A stretch of DNA of 49,374 bases from Candidatus Omnitrophota bacterium (lineage in GTDB: Bacteria > Omnitrophota > Koll11 > Tantalellales > Tantalellaceae), in the NCBI GenBank assembly GCA_015231715.1, contig JADGBB010000005.1:1-49374 (forward strand). Reading direction: 5' to 3'. Shown one piece after another: positions 36,201 through 48,600 of this stretch (position 1 is its first letter; each line of letters starts with the position of its first letter). Both the position numbers and the translations under genes were made by a program. The notes below the pieces were generated by a model. The model did no database searches. It was not told the origin of the DNA and worked only from the letters and a program-made list of their open reading frames with translations.

Positions 36201-36577
36201 TTATTATCTACTAAAACAACAACGTCAAAGGTCTTCCCGGTAAGGGAATATTTCATTGTGTATTTTACTTTTCCGTTTTCCTCTATACGTTCAAAAGTTT
36301 CAGGCTCGATGATTGCTCTTCTGCCTGCGTCTGCAAAATTGCGCTTCCTGAAATCATCAAAATCCAGAGATAAAAGATCCTTTTGTTTTACTGAAATTTC
36401 AGCCAAAAGTAGTTTTAGAAAAATTTCTATGTCATTACGGGAATATTCACCGTTAATGGTTCCTGTTAAAGGTATCGGAGACAATGCTTTTGCATTATCC
36501 AGAGGTACCCCCGTGAACAATAAAGCCATTACCAAAACGAATTTAATACTTTTATTTAGTGTAGAAATAAAACTCAT
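30167..36577 (-). CDS. Giant secreted coiled-coil protein of unknown function
   Basis: The protein has 2136 residues from ATG 36577. The signal peptide is MSFISTLNKSIKFVLVMALL and the mature part begins near NAKALSPIPLTG, an ALSP opening like that of the giant at 21446. TPR-like helices occur at about 250-400, and long charged Lys/Glu helices of coiled-coil type at about 1050-1400. FHELGLLVFG (His1700) looks like an HExxH site whose second His is Leu, so a dead or altered peptidase. The remainder is not recognised. The last 40-60 residues contain THARRVRELKK, a transposase-like string, and lie over transposase debris, so the native C-terminus is probably lost. An in-frame GTG at 36652 would overlap the upstream giant's stop; ATG 36577 is preferred because TGGTAAAAT lies seven bases upstream and the signal peptide begins there. 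Confidence 0.75.
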   Translation of the reverse strand: MSFISTLNKSIKFVLVMALLFTGVPLDNAKALSPIPLTGTINGEYSRNDIEIFLKLLLAEISVKQKDLLSLDFDDFRKRNFADAGRRAIIEPETFERIEENGKVKYTMKYSLTGKTFDVVVLVDNNGETDISVRDVISVSHENIRYFPISTERLPFWRHSLDLAYEFNPSFTQERSSLNRIYAELLPGVKEWIYHKFKNQISGSDLLLDNYVNEFLGEASDDFKWSYIENHGSLMSVFEKLEKIVTAEESVDIAAVLSVLGAISQKQKKWSQYKMGVFYFGAAYLFDKNFRYLNAKAWNLKKLGYADEAREIIQKLKKQYPEMPVFSAETLEMNTVDISNIVRKIRETENITSIDKAEFDTYQTDIRVLHQENITLFEPFNYDPRLFSGLSRSLMFLSELSVFKNEFYHLNGMNAKGDVLEVFDKLAESYKYAHEAVKISNLSAKEKLPHALGVFATNSNHGGRMLEEWNKNSIFRSITVLENKKRIEACLTRACEAFDDFSKILEQESKNNPAVKNEMKEQPNRKIISQADEIISGISIMEKVKDAVLERIRLVAEEDMKDPDAFLAKVKTSVINDDTIFEGTIGESVKKAAPELIDSIFRKIGADKKMVVVMRVTNSLNKEDRTIKEIIENLPMYDVYLGGNEYENTTYIKGVLKRLEYSDYVAGKKEVYVEPKPNNRDGSSKKVNVTDKDVRLMKQGVEGKGNFVEQIEELENQYDAIRSWKGNILGREGYFEYAEELLQKEKKNVLIYSDKVNKYAAKKPKEQNADEGRNLTAEFYTRKHAIEDLRKNIIKNRTDFVKETISVTCIKNKEILAEYTRLYGELGVDAVDNKLSLCGDALSVFYDENGSIMIMSFENFAERRDAVEKSIEELASFDIYYKTYADLSAVLRGYEESVNILSSLIDLPEINIIAQDHIDKAHEDICNNAVRGISFDESAEALQSLKDILLSRKKYADDICEFFNKICSGENVEAIFKGVAIGNNKNKIKTKREAVKNMSAKAIRILFSGYVLGVGNKESVRLLEYICGIDPEKIKEEVVEKVKSRAKDKLEAYFLLNDPGFVKNIDALVAFVKKGEELNPGIFSEKMKREISALVGNRKRMNDRLKEENILDLSKDSRKSLREKKQQIENLFSESTIFIEDADKKMKHVFMDKIQREIDQLTWILIAWISKWGSGSGILDMDGNQFRDILEYKEAYVKLVDKIKTSNQDGKRLFIEQVKASLDEEVEKMRQDVREKEKSLLINQGMISRINKRNKSNSRIADELRDIEEVVDKKAEEVKRKKEKLAKIEKNIKNIETLASGDPESSYLKAIEMIITDLIKELADVDEAYSDENKNFFMSTVPILYTLLSKEGSPLIQIWVNRNEKGEPVSVEEMMINNGKKINDFVNIVVGKNSDTSDSDLNLSYEEGKKLLADMIADERAMVQEKEVWMPVKLFLETVMRALKKYQGSLSALRDGKYSELEYLDIVQLMFSSADFEENGKSGEYIKFLDALINGVEDTRRDEVRKIRRRYIASLPSGWMSPEIREKYLSGVVALANEVTSRGYDYNSVAEKVFGEKPDDKERKILKLNSEYGGIKLNSSGMKEDLDELIAMDKKKAGKKAEEFSKKLTKAFNEMKLAFTHGSFSIASVLGEEKTVYDHLINALAKFDTIEILVAKDLKTNAVCIRDGKIVFDEDFVEAILTMGKGNRAADIILAERLFHELGLLVFGFNSDSKEAIFIDEIEQIQRDVILHKAIFDRENAANEQVDIFIHKEVPGSGKKFSELFRSIDLFKNINTWSKEINQWPDKTRDSIEKYVRKNIPELIEDFRDKNIRFFVADEKTKKSEIVLKPHLIERWDEMMKVINFSKGERKEGVPGKLFDMVVKVDRGPDRDTIGTILLKELRKNREGLIVSINDYLVFEELVAMLCIHANNYYGEDVEDTERQYKILEDVNLAIENKDYVIGVNGEIWIDDILANNFGVQTASTPVEEFSNPEHITRGIMDLIIGKNESSLRDVYFGRSLEHEVPKKIRMELAKISDEDSLGYVCNKILPSLKINRERLVDDLDDLEDIEKLFQFLYSQADKYYQKHKNDVGFLKHGYEDKFEDMKKTHARRVRELKKIFEDAIGLHNEYVGKKWDKKYYRKREMIIVSFCISKG

Positions 36578-36584
36578 AGGAAGC

Positions 36585-36593
36585 ATTTTACCA
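36585..36593 (-). promoter_or_regulatory. Extended -10 element for a leaderless transcript
   Basis: On the minus strand TGGTAAAAT is followed by GCTTCCT and ATG 36577. This nearly repeats the layout in front of the giant at 21446 (TGTTATAAT-GTTTTCC-ATG). No -35 box or Shine-Dalgarno sequence is visible. Confidence 0.5.
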
Positions 36594-36648
36594 TTAGAAC
36601 ACATAAAAGCTACATATAAATAACTAGATTTTTTTAATTTAACATGAT

Positions 36649-39600
36649 TCACAGCGAAGTTTCAATGCTTCTGATAGCATCTATGGTTTGTCCTATAGCC
36701 TCAAAATCGGCTTTTGTTATTTTTAGAGTTTCGCCGCTAATTATGCTGTTAATAATATCATTCACACTATCACTGTTTTCGGCATCAGTAATAGCAGCTA
36801 GAATACATCTGAGCTCATTACTAGCATCGCCAGCGTTAGGATTTTCGATATTTTTTAATCTTATTAATTCAAGCCCCAAAGCGAATTTAGTCAAGACATC
36901 CGGATTTTTACTCTCATCTTCGTATATCCACTGTATATGCACATTTTCATACTTTTCTTTAAAAGCATCCAAATTAAAGTCTGCTGTTTTTAATTTTGAA
37001 GGAGCAAGCAGTATTGCGTTATGTCCATTTATTCCGGCTAATGATTTTTTTGCCTTATCAGCCATGTCTTCAAGTGTTACATCATTAGGCATTAAAACAT
37101 TCAAATCATTTGAGGCATATTCATTGTCAGAAAGTTCCCTGCAAAATTGATTGTTAGGTGATGTAAGTTTAGCGGTATCCTTGAAAGAGACCAGCTGAAT
37201 AACTACATCTTTTTTGTCTTCCCCTCTCGATGCCAAAACCTCAACTACAAAAACATTTCTAAGTTCCGACAATAATGTCTCTTTAACAATATTTCCGGCA
37301 TCTAAATCATATAAGATCTTGGATCTTAGCTCCACTATTTGATTTATTTTTTCTTTATCGGAAATCTTTGAAATATCCATTTGTATCGCTTTGAAAATAT
37401 CCTGCCTTTCTTTAGGTGAAAAATTGTCTTTCCCATCAGAAAGCAAATTGCTGACCATTCCTGCCAATTTTTCATACAGACCGGAGTTCATTTCCAAGTT
37501 ACTTTCCTTTCCGATATTTTCAGACGCTCCCATAAGTTGAGGTATCACTATAGTTGGCGTTACAACCTTATCTTCTTCTACCAAGTCACCTGCGGCATAA
37601 TCCCGTACTGACCTATTAAATGTTTTGACCATTTCAGCTTTTTCTTCACCAAAAACTGCTTCAATCAAAGCATTATGATCAGTTCGATTATCAAACTCTT
37701 CTACAAGAGCCTCTCTTTGTTCTTGAGTCATCGCAACTATTTGTTTTTTAATAAAGAAACAATCTCTAACATCCGTCCAATGCAAATCCGTATCTGCATT
37801 CTTATCCGTATATTTTAATATTTGACTCGCCCAAGCAAGTATATGAATAGAACGCTCAACCCCTCCGAGCCTTTCTATTGCATCTTGTGTTTCTTTATCC
37901 TTGGGCAGATTCATTCGCCATGCAATCTCAAGATATTCATGTTCTTTTGCTTCATACTCATCTTTATATTCTTCATAAAACACATATATCGTTCCGTCTT
38001 TACCGACTAGATTACAGGCACCTGAAACATTTTTACTTTCGAGAAAATTTGATATAGCGTTGTCTCTATAGGAGATCACAAATCTTTGTATTTTTTTCCC
38101 TTTTTCTCCATTTTCAAGGTCAACATCTTCTCCTTCAGGTTTTAATTCATATCTGGATACTTCCTCTTTAGCCAGCATTTCAAGTTTATTAATATCTTCC
38201 TCTGAAAACTGCTCATCAGTATCAATAATGTTTTTTCGTCTACCGGCTTTGCGCTGATTTTCGCTTTCTCCCGCAGATGTCTCTACAACACTTGGATCTT
38301 TAAGTTTTTCATGATTTATGGCATTTGTGCTTATATTCCTGTAATCTTCTATTATTGTTTTAGCCCATGACGCTTGATAATATGTTTCATTGAAATTATT
38401 AATCATATTGATCGCATTCAATGAAAATACATTTCCCCCCTTGGCCTCTTCGAGATATTTTTCTATTTCCTTTTGCATTATTTTTCTACTCTCAGGGCGG
38501 TTTTTCGCTAACTCCAGCAACCCTAAAACAGAATATGCGTAAGCATTATTTACAGTGACACGGAAGAGTCCGGTTCCGTCCTTATTGTATAGAACATCTA
38601 GGCCTTTTGTTCTTAAGATATCGAACAAAACCTTTATTGTTCCTTCGCTAGTTAGTTCTGGACGGGCATAGGCTACAGCGGCAAGACCTTTGGCAATCTC
38701 TCTCCATTCTGCATGATTATATTTTGAAAATACTTTTGAATTTACAATATCTTCCATTTCTGAAAAAAGTTGCCTTGCCTCATTATCTGGTGCCTTTATG
38801 CAACGTTCCGAGATTTCCAATATGACCTTCGGGTTATATCCTGTTGCAATAAATTTTTTAACTTCATATTTTGACCCGCCCATTTTTATTTCTTTTTCAC
38901 CTACCTCCTCCGAAGCCCTGCTGGCATCATCCGAAACTGCTCCTGTATTATTCACCTGCCCGGATAAAATCGACGGATCAAATTCCATAAGTTCTCCGTT
39001 TATTTTGACATAAACAGTCATATGCGCTTCTGATTCTGAAAGCAAAGAGCCTCCATCAACGTTATAGAATCCTGTGCTAGCAAAAGAATCAAGTCCAACA
39101 TACTTGCACATAATGACTGTATATGTACTCAAAACATCACAATCTGAGACAAAAGACTTTTCAGACTTCAAGACATCATTAATAAAATTACCCCATGTTC
39201 CCGTTAATAATTCAACTCCCATATTTTGTGAATAACCAAAATATTCATGCAGTATTTGTGCAACCATAACCGCTTTCACGGTATCCGATCTGGCCTCTTT
39301 AACATTATTGAGTTTTAATCGAATTGCAGAAGGGATTTCGGCAAATTCTTTTATAAGCCAATCTGAATCAGGGGATGATACCCTAACTTCATTATTCGAC
39401 GTCATTTTCAATATTTTGTAAGTTAATTCTGTGCCTTCAATATCATCCTGAGCTGTCAAAATACCGTTCATATTTAAAAACACTTTTCCGTTAAGATATT
39501 CACCGGATACGGTTTTCCCATTCATAATTATCGGAACATTTATAGTTTCACCTTTTTTCATATTTGGCAAAAGCACATTAACATCTGTATATTCACTCGT

Positions 39601-42600
39601 CTCATCTCCGTTAAAAACTATATCGAAGTCGTTATTTCTGACCAAAGTTCCGCCATCACCTAACCTGTCATATATCCCCACAACAAACATACTACGCGCT
39701 TTATTACCTTTTAATTTTGCCACAACTCCGTCTCTGGATGTTCCATCCGAAAACCCTATTCCCCCACCCGAAGAAGCTTTGTGTTCTTTGGTCTGATAAA
39801 ATCCTAGCCTCTTTCGTATTCTTTCAATAGTTGATATTTTTGATCCTCTGGAACTCTTGACGCTTTCATACCTATTTTGAGTATTTACATCGTATTTTTT
39901 ATTATTAGATGCATTTTCCATAGAAAATATCCCGGCGAATGCTATCGTCACTAAAGCATAAAAAGACGAAACGCCTAGAACGAAATCAAAGCCGCTATAA
40001 TCTTCTACAAGTACGTTAATAAGAAAATGATTCAAAATCACATATGATAAAAGCGCATATCCCCAAAATGGTACTAATAAAATTAATGATACAGATGCCC
40101 CTGTCAATATTCCTAAAAACAAAACAATTCCTATTTTCGTATGTTTAGCTATATAAAAATATTTACCGCCGGTTCTATTCTTATCATATCGAAAATGGAA
40201 AACAATAAATACAAAAGCACCAATAATACCAGCTAATAGAGGCCCTGAATTAGTTGCTACAAAACTTATCACAACAGGAATAACAGCTTCAAGCCACCAG
40301 GCAAAACCTTTAGCATATATCTTATTTTTGAACCAGCTACCTGTAGCTGATACATTTCCTGTATTATCCCTCTCCTTCATCCTACCAAATTCCATAAAGA
40401 CCTGGCCGTTTTCCATTTCCTTCTTTTCCAGGATCTTAAATCCGGCTTTAGTTATTATTTTTTCACTAAAAATGCGCTTCTCTTTACCGGAAATATCTTT
40501 TGCCTTCTCGCTCAGCATTCTGAAACTACCGGTCTCTCCTGTAGTAGCTTCACATCTTACGACAAGCTCCTTCCCGTATTTCATACTGTATTCATCTATT
40601 ACTTTTTTGATCTGCTTAAATAGTTTTGCTAAAAGATAACCTCCTACACCTTCGCGTAATGAAGCAAAGTCTTCTATGTATATAACTGGGTCATCTCCTT
40701 GTTCTTTACCTATATAAGCTACGATATATCCTTGAAGTTTACCGTCCTTAAAATATCCTAAGCTTAAATTTTTTCGTTTATCTCCCTGAAGAGCTTCATT
40801 CATCGCAAGAGCCATAAGCTGCATCTCAATTCCTGCTAAATGACTTTTTAATCCCTTTTTATCTCTGAATGCTCTGTTTTCTATATATGAAACCTCTAAT
40901 GTATCTTCAAAACTTAATGGTTTCACTCCATTAAATAATTCACTTTCTTCTTCCCCTTCTTCTTCGCTTTCTAAATCTATAACCATCGATTCCGGCTTCA
41001 GGTTATCGGAATAACTCAAAAGAACTTGAGGGATCTTGTTATTCAATGTCTTTCGCAATTTTTCTTTTAAAAAATCAGAATAATCTATCCCGGCAACAAG
41101 AATGTTTTTATTTATTTTTCTTCCTTTCTCAGTCCCCAATCGGTTCGTATACGGCACAGACCTAATATATTCTTCAAAAAATGTTTTATATGCGAACTCA
41201 ACTATAGTTTCCATATCTATTCTTTTACTATTATCTAAGAATTTAGTTTTTGCATTAGGGGCTGCTTCAATATTATCCAAAGCTAAAAAGACTTCACTAG
41301 ATATACTATCAATAAAATCAACTCCAAAGACTTCATCCATATTGATATCTTCTATTGTTCCTCGAGTAGCTGCATCATTAACCATCATTACTAATTCATT
41401 TACTTTAACCGGAACTTCTCTATTAGCGGTTACAACACTTGTAGCAATTATCCTTTCAAAATACGAGTCCTTTTCTGCGTCATAAACATTCTCTGATAAA
41501 GCAAAAAATGCTGTGTTGGGGTTAAATATATAAACATTATTTTTTCCGCTACCATATGCCATACAATTTCCGCCCTCACTTCCTGTTAACATAGCTAACG
41601 GATCTGATTTTGGTATTATTCTTAAATTGTATGAAGGAGTTGTTGTATTACAGGCATCCATCCTTTCCAATAAATCCATAACACCAAAACGAGATTTTTC
41701 TAGCCTATTAAGAAGCCTTTCAATACTTACACTATTAGTCCCGGATCTATCCCCTTCAAGTAAGTTAATAATATTTACTAAATGCTCCGGGACATTGGCA
41801 TTGTTTATTTCGCTTTTTTTATCTTTAAAAAACCTAAGCAAAATATCCTTTATATTTTCTTCTGTCAGATATCCTTCTTTTAGGATATGGCCGAGAAGTT
41901 TTATACCTTTAAGATTTTTTATGACAGTATCTTTACTAACCGCTATTTCCAGCTTGCTCATCTGTCTGTCTGAAGCTTTAATGACCTGCATATCATCATA
42001 TTTCCCTAATATTAAACCTTCTATTATTTTGCGGGCCTTATCTCTGATATTCGGACTATTCTCATCTATGTCTATATATTTAAATTCTAAAAGCGCTGAT
42101 GGTTTTTTGACATTGTGAATCTTATCGTTCGTATGAATATCATTTAGCTCTAAAAATTTTTCAGGCTCGTGTATCATCATTCTAAATATTTCGAATCGAT
42201 TCATTGCCGGATGATTCGCCAGAGCAATATAATAGTCATATATTTTTTTATAATCCTCTCGTTCTTCTTCTGTTTTTGATTCTACTGATTTTTCACGATA
42301 TCCCTCTAAGACTTCAAAAATTCTTCTATTCTTACTAAGCCCTATTAGCATATTAAGCCTTTGAAAGGATTTAAAACTTTGGAGATATTGATTATCTCCT
42401 AAAATATCATTTAGTAATTTTTTATATGCAGCGCTTTTAATATCAGCATTAATGAATACTTCTTTCCAAGTAGATTCATTTTTACTTTTCATACTATTTA
42501 CTTCATTTATTATCCGATTAAATTTGTGATAACTTGTGTACCCTTCATTGTCCGGAGAAATATTAGGAAGTTCCAATATAACGCCAATGAGTTTGCTGAT

Positions 42601-45600
42601 CTCTTTATTTGAAAAACCTTCAGAGAACTCTTTAACTGCATTAAAAATCGGAGTATGATCCTTATTTACTAACATTTCTTCTAATGAACAAGGCTCTTTG
42701 CCTTCAACATCTTTACTGTAAGTAATGTATGGAAGAATATTTATCCCTAAAAAGTCTATAGCTGACTTAATGCCGTCGTTTATATAACCAAGCCTCTCGA
42801 CGGAAGTATCCAGAGGTATTCTTTTGTATACTTCTGCGAAGAGTAAATCACTTTTTTGTTTCCAAACATCATCAACCATATTATCTGTTCGAGCTGAATT
42901 TATTGTATTATATATTTTTTCCCACCCGATCCTGTTAGGATATAAGGCGCAGAGCTGATCTGCCATAAAGAAACTTTCAGGATCATCTATATACTTTTTA
43001 CCTTTAAAAATTGGATGGTTAACATTTTCAGAAAGATAATCTGCATTTTTAATTTTCTCTAAAGAGTCCGTGAATTTAGCGTAACGATTTTCAGCTCCTA
43101 GAGCATTAAATTTTTTAGAAACGGCTGTTAGAATATTTTTTCTAAATCGCTCTCTATCTTCAGGTGTCATTGTTTCAGCAAATTCTTTTATATACTTAAA
43201 TAAACTTGTGTCTTCTCGGCTCATGTCCACGTCATTAAGATATAATCTTTCCCTATCCAAATCATTAGATTCAAAATCAAGAAATAAGGTTAGATCCTCT
43301 ATATCAAAAACATCTAAAAATTCAGAAAATGACTCTATATGCCTATTATGAACAATTTCTTCACTGGACAAAACGTCACCAACTTGCATTTTATTCCTTT
43401 CATCGGGGTTTACAATCTCCCATTTCTTCAATACGTCAAAAAGTCTTTTTTTGTTTTCATCAGTAACCTTATCGGGAAAATAGTTATCCAAAATATATTC
43501 TAACCTGGAAGAAAAGCTTATTTGTTTGTTTAAGCGTACGCACCTTTCAAAACTTTCCTGATCCATCAAATACTTTCCATCTTCAAATAATTCTCTTCTG
43601 TAATTTTCAGTTGCAGGATCGTCAATGCGGGCTTCCATTAATATTTTCTTCCAACTTCCATCTTTCTTAATATCTATTATCCCCAAAGCGAAAATAATTT
43701 GTCGAAGTTTATACACTCCCATTGGGTTCTCATTTTGAGCAGGTAAAATAATATTTTGTTTGAATTTTTCAATTTCTTTTTCGTTCAGGGCTTTTAGCGC
43801 TGTCTGCAGAGACCCGGCAAAAAGCCCATGTTCTACATCAAAAAATGACTTAAACCTCGCGGGATTAACACTTTCACCATTACGGATAAAACCTAAAAGA
43901 TTCTCAAAACCCATAAGATCAAGGGCTATAAATATATTATCTTTAACTCCCTGTGCATATTTTTTATCCTTTAAGGCCGCGATAAGTGTTTCCAATATCC
44001 TGGTTTTATTTTTCTCCCATATTTCAGTTCCGTTTCTTTCTACAGCTGTCTTTTCCAAAAACTCTACTATAGAAATAATCTCTTCAAGAGCATCGTTATT
44101 TAGCACATCATATTGACGTGAATATCTCAAAATATCCGCTTTTTCAATACCAATGTCCGATAATAATATATAATTCCCTATCTTTCGAATATATTCGGGA
44201 AAGTTTGAGATGCTCTGCACATTGCCGTACCTTTCTTTCCATAATTTTTCAAGCTCACTGATAAGGTTTTTAAGTTTTTCATAATAACCTTGCGGCATAT
44301 CAAAACTCTTCCTAGAAAGACATGTTGCAAGCATCCCGATCTTTTCAGAATAACCTATGTTATCAATTGGATCTTTGTCTATTTTTTCTGATAAAACATT
44401 ACTTGCTACAGCCTCGAAAAAGACTGAAACTTCGGCATCAGGAACCAGACCTACCACAACATCCCAGCGCCTCTGTTGAAATTGCGGGGACAAGGCAAAA
44501 ATTAAAAGTTCTTTAAGCTCTAAAGTTATTTTTTTATTTTTTGCTAGGTTCAATACGGTTTCCTGAATCTGGTCATATTTATTTATATTAAAAACAACTG
44601 GTCTACCTTTATCCATACTATATATTTGATTTCTTAAGAATTCACGGCATCGTGGATTAACTTTCATCGCCACATCAAGAAATATTTCACCTGCTTTTAT
44701 TTCGTGCAGATTAAAAAAGCACTCAAAAAATACATTGAAAACATCTTTATCCTTTGATGCTAACCGTCCGATAAGTGTATAGATATTCTCTTTATAGGCA
44801 TTGTAATTCTTCGCGCTATCATTCTTGATCTTTAAAACCTGATCTCTTATTTTGATCGCTCCTTCCTTATCATCAATAATAAAGTCTGGATCAATATCTA
44901 TAATCTTGTTTATTAAAGTTTTTCCCACATACCCGCAGGATGAATAGTAAGATCTCATATTTGATGTCGCGTTCATAAGACCACACACTAAATCCGCATC
45001 AACTTTAAGACCCTTGGGATATTTCTCTATTTTTTCATGTATTATCCGGGATAATCTTTCGTATACAAAATCGTCCAGGGTGCTCCCCTCAGGATATACG
45101 AGAAAACCCATTACAAATACTAATTTAGATATTTGGTCATTACCCAGAGATAAATAATTCTCTTCTTTAGAAAAGATCTTTTCCAGGAAGATAGCATTTA
45201 CGCGGAGTACACTACTTATATAATCTCCCATTCGAGTACTTTTTCTTTGGAGATTTATCACATCCTCCATATTCTTAAATGACATATCGACAAAATAATT
45301 TAATGAAATATTATTCCTTTGGGCTATTAAAATAAGCTTTTCCATTAATTGTTCCATTAAAGGAGGATTCGCCATTGCATATTCGATCACTTTCCTATCG
45401 TCCTCACTAAGATAAACGTCGGTTTCATCTTGTTTTATCCTCTCGGCCAAAGAGATCACCTTATCGGGCACTGATTGAAAAAAGTTTATTTCAGCCTGCA
45501 CACTTTCCTCAAAACCGAATATCCTGTTCATATGTTCGGCTAAAAACGAACTAACGATATTCCTATGGGCGCTTCTGTCATCATTCATCTCAATAAATTT

Positions 45601-48600
45601 TTCTAATAATTTATGATCTTTTGCCAATAATGATATTTCTTTGGTTAAAAACTCACAGTCTTTAATGCTTTTCCAGTCATTCATTATTATCTGGCTGGCC
45701 CACGCTAATATATGCGCTGACCGATCAATGCCGAATTCCTGAATATATTTATTTTCTTTTTTACCTTGCATACCCCGAAGCAATTTACGCCATGCGATTT
45801 CAAATGTTTCATGCTGAACGGCAAAATCACGCTCAGCCGTTGAAAGGTCTTTACTAACAAAAATATAGCTCTTCCCGTTTTCAATGTCCTCTATATTAAA
45901 TGCTCCCTTTGTTTCATACGGAACGACTTCCGTGCCAAAAAATGCGCTAGGCTCATCTATAATATAGATAGTGTCTGTTTTTATACCGGCACCGAATATT
46001 TTTCTTTTTATCAGACCAACCGCGCCATTTTCTCTAAACCCTACATCGACTAAATCATTTCCTTCTAGCAGTTTCATCCCCAAATGTGTTGTTTCTCTGA
46101 CCCATTTCAACCGATTCTCAGCACTTGACCCCACCAACACCCCGCCTGCATACACCCCATACCTTTGGTCCTCTACCGGCAATATCGTTTTAAGTGTGCC
46201 AAAAGATCCATCAGCGGCTTCCAGTTGCTGCTTAGGCGCTCCGCCAGTGTCTCTTGACGATGGCTGCGTCTTAATACCTTTTATAAAATCTGTTAAATTT
46301 GTTTCTGCGAATGGTACATTTATTTTTTCAAAAAAATTGTTGTTGTTAATCCACTTTATCATTTCATCAGAAGGAAGAACTTCAGAATCCAAATATATTG
46401 AAGCATTTGGACCTTTTTCCCCGACTGTACGGGCTGGGACATCAACGTGTATCCCATAATCCCTAAAATTGACAATATAGCTACTAAATATATCTTTTGC
46501 TGCCGTTGGCCTAAGGTTCATTTTCGTTATAAGATCTATTTTTTTTGAAAACTTTTGTGCACTGTTAGCAGCCGCTTCTTCGCAAGCTTGTCTGACTAGT
46601 CTATCGAGATTTTTTTCAATGTAGTCTTTGTCTATCCCGGATGACCTAATTGCCGAGACGATATTTTGTTGTTTTTCCGGAGTTGCTATCCCTTCAAATG
46701 CTATTTTTTGGTCTTCAGACATAGCATCAAATCGCCAATGAGTGGTTTCATGGACAAATGCTTGCCCAATATCCTCATTATCTTCCCTTATTGTCAATAT
46801 ATTTCCGGAACTGTCATACTCTCCTATATACCCTATGTTGTCAGACATTTTAAGGTGTATTCTTTTATTAATATTTTCATTTTCTAGGGCTTCTCGTATA
46901 TATTCGCTAGCCGATGATCCACTGAACATATTGCTATAATAATATCGATTCTTCTCGCTGGCAAAATGCTGATTAGAAAATATAAAAAGCTGGATAGCAA
47001 CTATTAGTGCAGACAATACAGATGCCAACCAGTATGCCCATGTGTTAATCTTCTTATTACGATATGCAGAGCTATTATACAGATATGTAAAACACACCAA
47101 CGTCCAGTTACCAACTATTATAATCACTGTACATTCTATGGCAGTATGTGCAAAAGGAAATGAAAAATACGAGAAACAGAGAGTTACTAACGGGATAAGG
47201 GCTGCACATGCCCGTATTATAGTATCTATCGCCCTTCTTCCATTCTCCTTTTCTTTCTTAGCGGTTTCGTCAATTAATGCTCCGCTATGATTCATAACGG
47301 TATCACCCATAGCCCTTACTACAGCATTGTTTAATTTTGTAGACATTTCAGCAGGCGTAGCTAGTGTGCTGAGCAATACCGAAGGCAGTGCGTCCTTTAT
47401 TGTTGTTCTATCCCTTCCGGATAAAATATCAAAATATGGATTCTCGCCTTCTTTGCAGGCTGTGAAGGTTGGGGAGATCGAGACGTATGGTATGTTGTTT
47501 TGTTTGAACAAGTCGAATAAATTTTCTGAGTGGAAACCTCCGGTGATTAGGATTGTTGGTTTTTGAGATCCTTCGCTTCGCTCAGGATGACGGGTGAATG
47601 ATAAGTTCGAAATAAATGCGTTGTCTCGGTCGAAAGAGTATTTGTAGAATTTTTCGATCTCGCTTCTCCAATTGTCTAAACTTTCTATTCCCGGACTCAG
47701 GGTTTCTATTATGTTGTATTTTGAGGATTCTTTTTTTATGAAACTTGTGAATGATGATATGTCAAAGGACGATATGCCCTCGGCACTACTATTTTTGCTG
47801 TTGTATTTATCCCAATCATCTCGGGTTATTGAAATATTGAATAGATTTTTTAACATTACCAGATCGTTTGACAGTTCATCTAATTCTCTTTGTTCGTTGT
47901 TTTCGAATAAAACCTCTTTGATTGAAGTTTCAAGTTCAGTTATTTCATCAAAAACAGCGAGTTTGTTAACGCTGTCATAAGTGTTAATGTATTCAATGTA
48001 TTTAGCCAGTTGCGGATAAGGTGTCAGGTCTACTTCAAAATTTTCAGCTGTATTCACAAGATATTTGTAATATTCTTCCTGGCTTAACGTTCCGTTCTTA
48101 AAATTAATGGTCTGTTTAACAAGGTCTTCTTTAGCCCTTTTGGAAAGAGTTTTTTGGAATTTTTCTATCAGGTAACTTCGTTCAGCGTCAGCGCGTCTAA
48201 AATCAATTGTTTCTTCTTTTTTAATTATTGATGTTAATTTGGTTATATTTGGGCAGGTCGAGGCAAGTGAATTAGTCATAATTACACCGGCTCGTTCTGC
48301 TAAATAAACTACATACTCTTTAAAATCCAGAGTGCCATTTTTATAAGAAGCTTGTTTTATGCTTATTTCTAATAAGCCCGGATTAAAAATATGGGCTTTT
48401 AACTGTTTCAGGGTTCTGTCTAATTCTTCAAGATATTTATCTCTTTCGTTTTGATTTTTTTGTAAATTCCTGTAGACTTTCAGATTCTTTATATAAAGAT
48501 CTACATTTTCTACACCCCAAAGATCTACTTTTTCAGGATTATTTATTGCGTAGTATTCAGCGCCGTTTATAAGGCCCTGTTTCACAAAATAGTCGGCAAC

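Noticed and set aside
47568..47595. HPERSEGS as a functional peptide motif
   Set aside because: It is the translation of a known type of dispersed DNA repeat, so it is treated as an insertion.
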